From the NCBI GenBank assembly GCA_030607655.1, contig JAUWJN010000069.1, forward strand, positions 1 to 9,607: a stretch of 9,607 bases of DNA. Reading direction: 5' to 3'. Positions 5,203-9,607 of this stretch are shown one piece after another. The notes under the pieces were generated by a model. That model was not told the origin of the DNA and made no database searches. It was given only the letters and a program-made list of their open reading frames with translations. The stretch is from a bacterium (GTDB taxonomy: Bacteria > Armatimonadota > Zipacnadia > Zipacnadales > Zipacnadaceae). The first letter of the stretch is position 1; every line of letters starts with the position of its first letter. Position numbers and translations under genes: made by a program.

Positions 5203-7206
5203 ATGAATAAGCAGGAAGCTCAACAGAAAATAGAGGAGCTACGCGAGCAGGTACGATATCACAATTATCAGTACTATGTCCTGGATGAACCAGTGGTCTC
5301 TGACGCCGAATATGACCGCCTTTTCCAACAGCTTCAGGAGCTGGAGGATCAGTATCCTGACCTGGTGACCCGGGATTCTCCCACCCAGCGAGTAGGCGCT
5401 CCGCCCCGGGATGAACTGGGCACTGTCGCCCACAGTACCCCGATGCTTAGTCTGCAAAGCATCTATGAAGAAGAAGACCTTCGCCATTTCCTGGATACGG
5501 TGGCGGGCGGCGCGGCGGTCAGCTTTGTGGCGGAACCCAAGTATGACGGGCTGGCCGTAGAACTGGTTTACGTGGATGGTGTTCTCCAAGTGGCTTCCAC
5601 CCGGGGAGACGGCTTTGTGGGCGAGGACATAACTGATAATGTGCGCACTATCAAGACCGTTCCCCTCAAACTAATTCAATCCGTTGACGCTCCCCCCGTT
5701 CCCGAATTATTGGAGGTGCGCGGCGAGGTGTATATGCCGGTGGCCGAATTCCGGGAGCTGAATCGCCAGCGCGAGGCGAACGGCGAGCCACCCTTTGCCA
5801 ATCCGCGCAACGCCGCCGCCGGCTCAGTGCGCCAGCTAGATTCAACCATTACTGCCTCCCGACCGTTGGCTATGTACGGCTACGCCACGGGCCAGGTGGC
5901 CGGTTACCGGTTTGCCAATGAATGGGAAGTGCTGCAAACCTTGCCCCGGTGGGGATTGAATATCGACCCGCGCAACACCCTCTGCAGCAGCCCCGACGAA
6001 TGCCTGGAATACTATCGGCAGCTTGCTGAGCAGCGCGATGAGCTGCCCTACGAAATTGACGGCGTAGTCTTTAAGGTCAATGAGTTTGCCGCCCAGCAAG
6101 CCCTGGGAATGCGCACGCGTAGCCCGCGCTGGGTGGTAGCTTATAAATTTGCGGCTCGCCCGGCGACCACCAGGATTAACGACATCATCGTCAGCGTGGG
6201 ACGCACCGGTGTTCTAACGCCAGTAGCAATGCTCCAGCCAGTTCAGATAAGCGGCGTCACGGTCAGCCGAGTCAGTCTTCACAACCAGGACGAAATTGAC
6301 CGCAAGGACGTGCACATTGGCGACACGGCCCTCGTTGAGCGGGCCGGGGATGTTATCCCCTATCTGGTCAAAGTCATCCCCGAGCAGCGCGACGGAACTG
6401 AGCAGAGATTCCAGCTACCACCTAAGTGCCCGATTTGCGAGGCCCCCGTAGTTCGTGCGGAAGGCGAGCCCATTGTCCGCTGCCCCAATATTGATTGTCC
6501 GGCCCAGATTGAGGGTCGCATCGAGCACTTTGCCTCCCGCCAAGGGCTGGACATAGACGGTCTGGGTGAGAAGCTGGTGGCCCAGCTTGTCCAGGCCGGC
6601 TTGGTCAAACACCTGCCTGATTTGTATGACCTGACCAAGGAACAACTGGCCGGTCTGGAACGAATGGCCGACAAATCAGCCCAGAACCTGCTCGATGCCC
6701 TGGCGGCCAGTAAGCAGACCACTCTGCCGCGGTTTCTTTATGCCTTGGGCATATTCCAGGTCGGCGAACACATAGCCCGGCTGCTGGCTGAGCATTGGGG
6801 GAGCTTGGAAGCCATTATAGAGGCGTCCTACGAGGAGTTAGTGGCGATTCACGAGATTGGCCCCGAAATAGCTGCCAGCGTCCGCCAGTTCTTTGATGAG
6901 CCCCGCAACCGTCGGATGGTCGAGGAGTTGCTGGCGCACGGAATACAAATTGAGCGAGTGGAGCGGGCCGGGCCTGATCTGGCCGGTCTTACTTTCGTCT
7001 TTACTGGCGCCCTGAAGGGATTTACTCGCGATGAGACCAGAGAACTCGTCGAGCAGCGGGGAGGCCGAGTTAGCTCGTCAGTGAGTAGGAATACCAACTA
7101 CGTAGTGGCGGGACGGGACTCGGGGTCTAAGTATGATAAAGCTCGCCAGCTCGGTGTGGCCATTATAGACGAAGAAGGCTTCAACCGGCTACTGGCGCAA
7201 GCCTAG
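5203..7206 (+). CDS. ligA: NAD-dependent DNA ligase LigA
   Basis: LigA seals nicks in duplex DNA during replication and repair, using NAD+ to adenylate itself. At 667 residues it has the usual length and full domain order. Domain Ia (1 to about 70) carries the NAD-contacting HNYQYY (20-25) and DAEYD (34-38). The nucleotidyltransferase domain has the adenylated lysine K113 in PKYDGLA, the STRGDG and NPRNAAAG motifs, EIDGVVFKV, and AYKF. An OB fold follows (about 316-400), with VGRTGVLTPVA and VSLHNQDEI. The zinc finger has four cysteines, C409, C412, C427 and C432. Helix-hairpin-helix repeats span about 440-585, and a C-terminal BRCT domain (about 590-667) contains FVFTGALKGFTRDE and NTNYVVAG. 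All key residues are intact, so it should be active. It ends in TAG sharing a CTAG with the convergent response-regulator gene. It may be co-transcribed with the GT2 gene. Confidence 0.98.
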   Translation: MNKQEAQQKIEELREQVRYHNYQYYVLDEPVVSDAEYDRLFQQLQELEDQYPDLVTRDSPTQRVGAPPRDELGTVAHSTPMLSLQSIYEEEDLRHFLDTVAGGAAVSFVAEPKYDGLAVELVYVDGVLQVASTRGDGFVGEDITDNVRTIKTVPLKLIQSVDAPPVPELLEVRGEVYMPVAEFRELNRQREANGEPPFANPRNAAAGSVRQLDSTITASRPLAMYGYATGQVAGYRFANEWEVLQTLPRWGLNIDPRNTLCSSPDECLEYYRQLAEQRDELPYEIDGVVFKVNEFAAQQALGMRTRSPRWVVAYKFAARPATTRINDIIVSVGRTGVLTPVAMLQPVQISGVTVSRVSLHNQDEIDRKDVHIGDTALVERAGDVIPYLVKVIPEQRDGTEQRFQLPPKCPICEAPVVRAEGEPIVRCPNIDCPAQIEGRIEHFASRQGLDIDGLGEKLVAQLVQAGLVKHLPDLYDLTKEQLAGLERMADKSAQNLLDALAASKQTTLPRFLYALGIFQVGEHIARLLAEHWGSLEAIIEASYEELVAIHEIGPEIAASVRQFFDEPRNRRMVEELLAHGIQIERVERAGPDLAGLTFVFTGALKGFTRDETRELVEQRGGRVSSSVSRNTNYVVAGRDSGSKYDKARQLGVAIIDEEGFNRLLAQA

Positions 7207-7940
7207 CCCAGCCGGTACCCGAAGCCTCTTACGGTCTGGACGCGCTGGGGGTTGGCGGGGTCGTCTTCTATCTTGGCGCGGAGATTGGCGATGTGTACCT
7301 CCACCAAGTGGGTATCATCTATCTCCGTCTGCCAACCCGTCTGCAACAGTTGCTGGTGACTGACGACTGTGCCGGCATTCTCCAATAGTACGCGCAAGAG
7401 GCGGAACTCGGTAGGAGTCAACATTACCTCTTGCCCCCCCACTGTCACCCGGTGAGCCGCCACATCCATCTCAATGCCCGCCGCTGATAGAACAGCAGAT
7501 GGGGCCTCCTCCGGGGCCATCGCCTCCGGCGCCGACGGACCTAGCCCCAAACCAGTTCCGGCCAGTTCCCCATATGTGCGGCGCAGTACCGACCGGGTCC
7601 GCGCTACCAGCTCGTTGAGACTAAAGGGCTTAGTGATATAGTCATCGGCACCGAGCTCCAGCCCGGCTACTCGTTCGGCCTCCTCGGTCCGGGCCGTCAC
7701 CATGATTATGGGAACCGACGAGCGCTGCCGTAGGTGCCGGCAGACATCAATGCCGTCCACATCGGGAAGCATCAAGTCAAGTAGGACCACATCCGGCTGC
7801 TCTGATTCTACTAGCTCGACGCCCTGGCGCCCCTCAACGGCATATATCACGTCAAAGCCGATGTTACTGAACTTTGTGCCCATCGCTTCGGCGAGACTGT
7901 AATCATCTTCGATTATTAGCAATTTGCGTTTGGGCATCAT
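7203..7940 (-). CDS. OmpR/PhoB-family response regulator
   Basis: This is a two-domain transcription factor, normally switched by phosphorylation from its partner kinase. The receiver domain has the acidic pocket E11-D12-D13, the phospho-acceptor D55 in LLDLMLPD, switch T82 and K104 in TKPFS. A Pro/Ala/Glu-rich linker of roughly 40 residues, longer than usual, leads to a C-terminal winged-helix DNA-binding domain with LTPTEFRLLRVLLENAG, HLVEVHIANLRAKIEDDP and the terminal RTVRGFGYRLG-like wing (here QTVRGFGYRLG). From the ATG at 7940 it has 245 residues; the adjacent ATG at 7937 or a GTG at 7952 are alternatives, and none has a strong ribosome site. It lies 58 nt downstream of the histidine kinase gene in the same direction, so it is the likely partner of that kinase. 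Target genes are unknown. Confidence 0.93.
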   Translation of the reverse strand: MMPKRKLLIIEDDYSLAEAMGTKFSNIGFDVIYAVEGRQGVELVESEQPDVVLLDLMLPDVDGIDVCRHLRQRSSVPIIMVTARTEEAERVAGLELGADDYITKPFSLNELVARTRSVLRRTYGELAGTGLGLGPSAPEAMAPEEAPSAVLSAAGIEMDVAAHRVTVGGQEVMLTPTEFRLLRVLLENAGTVVSHQQLLQTGWQTEIDDTHLVEVHIANLRAKIEDDPANPQRVQTVRGFGYRLG

Positions 7941-7998
7941 TATCACAGCCACTGAATACTATCAGATTCTCAAGCCAAAAGTAAGAGCCAAGCAGCTA

Positions 7999-8430
7999 TT
8001 ACTTATCCAGGCCATTACGGGGCAAGTGTAATGAGAAGGTGCTGCCTACTCCCAGTTTACTATCTAAAGTGATCTTGCCGCCGAGATACCCAGCTATACG
8101 TGAAGCCATGGTCAGCCCGAGGCCAACTCCCTGGACCCCCCGGCTAATATCGTCGGCACCGCGGTTAAACGCTTCGAATATTCTGTCCTGCAGCGGTGGA
8201 CTAATGCCCGGACCGGTGTCAGCAACATCCACTATCACTTGGTCGCCTTCCTCGCGCACCGTTAGGTCAATTCGTCCCTGGGCCTGGTTAAACTTAATAG
8301 CATTGCCCACTAGATTCATAATGATTTGCTCGACCCGCTGCGCGTCGGTCAGCAGAGTTACGGGCTGTTGCGGCCGATGAACTTCGACTTGCACCTGAGC
8401 CTGAGCCGCTTGGGGCTTAAGCGTCTCCAC
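7999..8430 (-). CDS. Histidine kinase ATPase (HATPase_c) domain, 3' half of a TGA-interrupted kinase gene
   Basis: These 143 residues hold a complete kinase catalytic and ATP-binding domain: N-box RVEQIIMNLVGNAIKFN (32-48, with N39 and N43), G1 box DTGPGIS (71-77), F-box region RIFEAFNRGAD, and G2 box GVGLGLT (101-107), ending in GSTFSLHLP. The frame is the same as the GAF/HisKA half upstream, separated only by a TGA at 8449-8451; the codons between read ECVTQV, which continues the expected linker. The listed start is the first in-frame GTG after the stop, without a convincing ribosome site. The product lacks a phospho-acceptor histidine, so alone it could not signal unless it acts on the upstream half in trans. 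It is probably the 3' part of one broken or recoded kinase gene. It ends with TAA, 58 nt before the response regulator. Confidence 0.8.
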   Translation of the reverse strand: METLKPQAAQAQVQVEVHRPQQPVTLLTDAQRVEQIIMNLVGNAIKFNQAQGRIDLTVREEGDQVIVDVADTGPGISPPLQDRIFEAFNRGADDISRGVQGVGLGLTMASRIAGYLGGKITLDSKLGVGSTFSLHLPRNGLDK

Positions 8431-8448
8431 TACTTGAGTTACACACTC

Positions 8449-8451
8449 TCA
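8449..8451 (-). other. In-frame TGA separating HisKA and ATPase halves of the kinase
   Basis: On the coding strand the codons read AGC GAT ATG TGA GAG TGT GTA ACT, giving SDM-stop-ECVT. Both flanks are in the same frame and match the normal passage from the HisKA helix to the ATPase domain, so the stop replaces a single residue. Arginine (CGA), tryptophan (TGG) or glycine (GGA) codons are each one base away. A weak inverted repeat CGCTT/AAGCG with a 7-nt loop lies downstream at 8407-8423, without the features of a bacterial selenocysteine element. Confidence 0.85.
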
Positions 8452-9607
8452 CATATCGCTTGGGCGTTTATCAATAGTTATCTCCCCGACCTGCAGCCGT
8501 GACCAACTCATCTCGGCAGCAATGACGCGGCGCAGCCGTTGGCAGCCCTGGTCTACTCGGTCTAGATACACTCGCTGTTCCTCATTGACGGGCCCGGCTT
8601 CCTCATCCAGGAGCAACTCATTATAGGCTTGCAAGGACGCCAGCGGCGTGCGCAACTCGTGGGAGATAGCTGACATGAATAGCTCGCGCGTCTTCCTTAT
8701 CTGCGCTCTGTCGATAGCTACCGAGGCCATCCCTGCCAACGAGCGTAGTAAGCGGGTCGCTTGAGGAGAGATGGATTGTCTAGAGTGAGGATTATCCGCC
8801 GCTATTGTTCCCACCAATGTCCCCTGAGCGCGCAGCGGCATAAAAAGCTGTTCGTAGCGGTCATCATCAGCGCTATCTTCATCCTCTTTTTCTAAGCCCG
8901 AATACGCTATGATATATGGCGCACTACTTAAAGCGGCGTCAACTAGCGGATTTTCGCCACTGCGCAGGCGATAGGTCTGATCGGATATATCGACAATTGC
9001 TCGGTCGGACTCGGCCTCCGTCGCCCCGCGCAAAACTCCCTTGTCATGGTCAGCCAAGTATATACGCACTCGCTCAAAGCCAATAGTAGTGGCCGCGTTA
9101 ATAGCAATCTTGCTCAGAACTTCGGACAATTCAAAGCTTCCGGTCACCGCAGTGGCGGCTTCAAATAGGGTGCGGGCTCGTGCCTCCTCCTCCCAGGCTT
9201 GAGCGACGGCCGCCTCCATCCGACGGGTGCGCTGTTCGGCCAGTTGCCACAGCCGGGCATTATGGATAGCGATCGCAGCGTGGGCCGCGACTAATTGCAA
9301 GACATTGCGCCTATCGCCCTGGGGGGGCCCCTGGGCTGGCCGGACTACCGCCAGCACCCCTACAACGCCGCTGCTACTACGCAACGGGAACGCTATGGTA
9401 TTATAGGTCGTCTTCTCGTCCGGACCCGGCAAGTCACTATAGACTATCTCTTCTTTTTGAACAGCACTCCACTCCAGGTCATGGACCTGCACATACATAT
9501 GGTTAGCAACGGCCTCATCAGGCCAATAAGTATACGTCTGTTCGAACTGAGCACGCTCTTCATCAAGTACCTCTATCCACGCACAGCTCCCCTGACAGAT
9601 ATCAATA
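8449..9607 (-). CDS. Sensor histidine kinase, GAF-GAF-HisKA part (5' end outside window, ends at in-frame TGA)
   Basis: The frame is open to the right window edge, so the N-terminus is missing and the ATG at 9498 is internal. The order is: end of a first GAF domain (about 9607-9270, with FPLRSSSGVVGVLAV and an HNARLW helix); a short coiled-coil-like helix rich in Glu and Ala; a second GAF domain (about 9180-8705, with EATTIGF-like AATTIGFERVRIYLAD and PLRAQGTLVGTIAADN); then the dimerisation/phospho-acceptor domain with SHELRTPL, whose histidine is codon 8659-8661. GAF domains usually sense small ligands, light or redox state; no chromophore cysteine or metal site can be assigned. No transmembrane segments are seen in this part, so it may be cytosolic. 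The frame stops at TGA 8449-8451, just before the ATPase half, leaving a kinase without its catalytic domain. The downstream regulator is its likely partner. Confidence 0.85.
   Translation of the reverse strand, partial: IDICQGSCAWIEVLDEERAQFEQTYTYWPDEAVANHMYVQVHDLEWSAVQKEEIVYSDLPGPDEKTTYNTIAFPLRSSSGVVGVLAVVRPAQGPPQGDRRNVLQLVAAHAAIAIHNARLWQLAEQRTRRMEAAVAQAWEEEARARTLFEAATAVTGSFELSEVLSKIAINAATTIGFERVRIYLADHDKGVLRGATEAESDRAIVDISDQTYRLRSGENPLVDAALSSAPYIIAYSGLEKEDEDSADDDRYEQLFMPLRAQGTLVGTIAADNPHSRQSISPQATRLLRSLAGMASVAIDRAQIRKTRELFMSAISHELRTPLASLQAYNELLLDEEAGPVNEEQRVYLDRVDQGCQRLRRVIAAEMSWSRLQVGEITIDKRPSDM

Noticed and set aside
7973..7991. Direct repeat AGCCAA (7973-7978 and 7986-7991) between kinase and regulator, a possible OmpR-type operator
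   Set aside because: Only six bases with a 13-nt period, no third copy and no promoter beside it; it is within chance expectation.
8407..8451. Selenocysteine insertion element after the kinase TGA
   Set aside because: The only hairpins are a 4-bp one right after the TGA and a 5-bp one with a 7-nt loop; neither shows the loop and bulge features of bacterial SECIS elements.
1..9607. Genome-wide reassignment of TGA to Trp or Gly
   Set aside because: The long genes (ligA, both GT4 genes, GT2, dehydrogenase, regulator) contain no in-frame TGA, which widespread reassignment would be expected to produce.

Overview
This window comes from a bacterium of moderately high GC content. NAD-dependent DNA ligase (LigA) is a bacterial hallmark, and the GAF-type histidine kinase with an OmpR-type regulator is a bacterial two-component pair. 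The lineage cannot be fixed from the sequence. The dehydrogenase types and the GAF-GAF-HisKA kinase layout would suit Chloroflexota or Armatimonadota-like bacteria, but this is a weak inference. No insertion sequences, tRNA or rRNA genes, CRISPR arrays or phage genes were seen.

Layout. (1) 1-499, plus strand: the C-terminal part of a zinc-type medium-chain dehydrogenase, followed by a 45-codon ORF (513-650) with one sialidase-type Asp-box motif. (2) 643-3004, minus strand: two GT4 glycosyltransferase genes in tandem, the upstream one PimB-like, preceded by a short reading frame that may be a gene remnant. (3) 3005-3298: a divergent regulatory region. (4) 3299-7206, plus strand: a D-2-hydroxyacid dehydrogenase, a GT2 glycosyltransferase resembling polyprenyl/dolichyl-phosphate glucosyltransferases, and ligA. 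(5) 7203-9607, minus strand: an OmpR-family response regulator downstream of a multi-GAF sensor histidine kinase that runs off the window.

How the genes work together. The two GT4 enzymes and the GT2 enzyme suggest synthesis of cell-envelope glycans or glycolipids: GT2 could make a lipid-linked sugar donor and the GT4 enzymes could transfer sugars from nucleotide donors. The kinase and regulator form one signalling pair, with the kinase gene first. LigA is a housekeeping replication and repair enzyme that ends tail-to-tail with the regulator gene; the two stop codons share the tetranucleotide CTAG.

Most notable: the kinase reading frame is cut by a single in-frame TGA between its phospho-acceptor (HisKA) domain and its ATPase domain. 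Family-like sequence continues in the same frame on both sides. The likeliest causes are a nonsense mutation or a base error, but a split kinase or UGA readthrough cannot be excluded. Smaller points are the Asp-box mini-ORF, the possible gene remnant coupled to the PimB-like gene, and a dehydrogenase whose glycine-rich NAD motif has lost two glycines. I found no clear evidence of a wholly new system.
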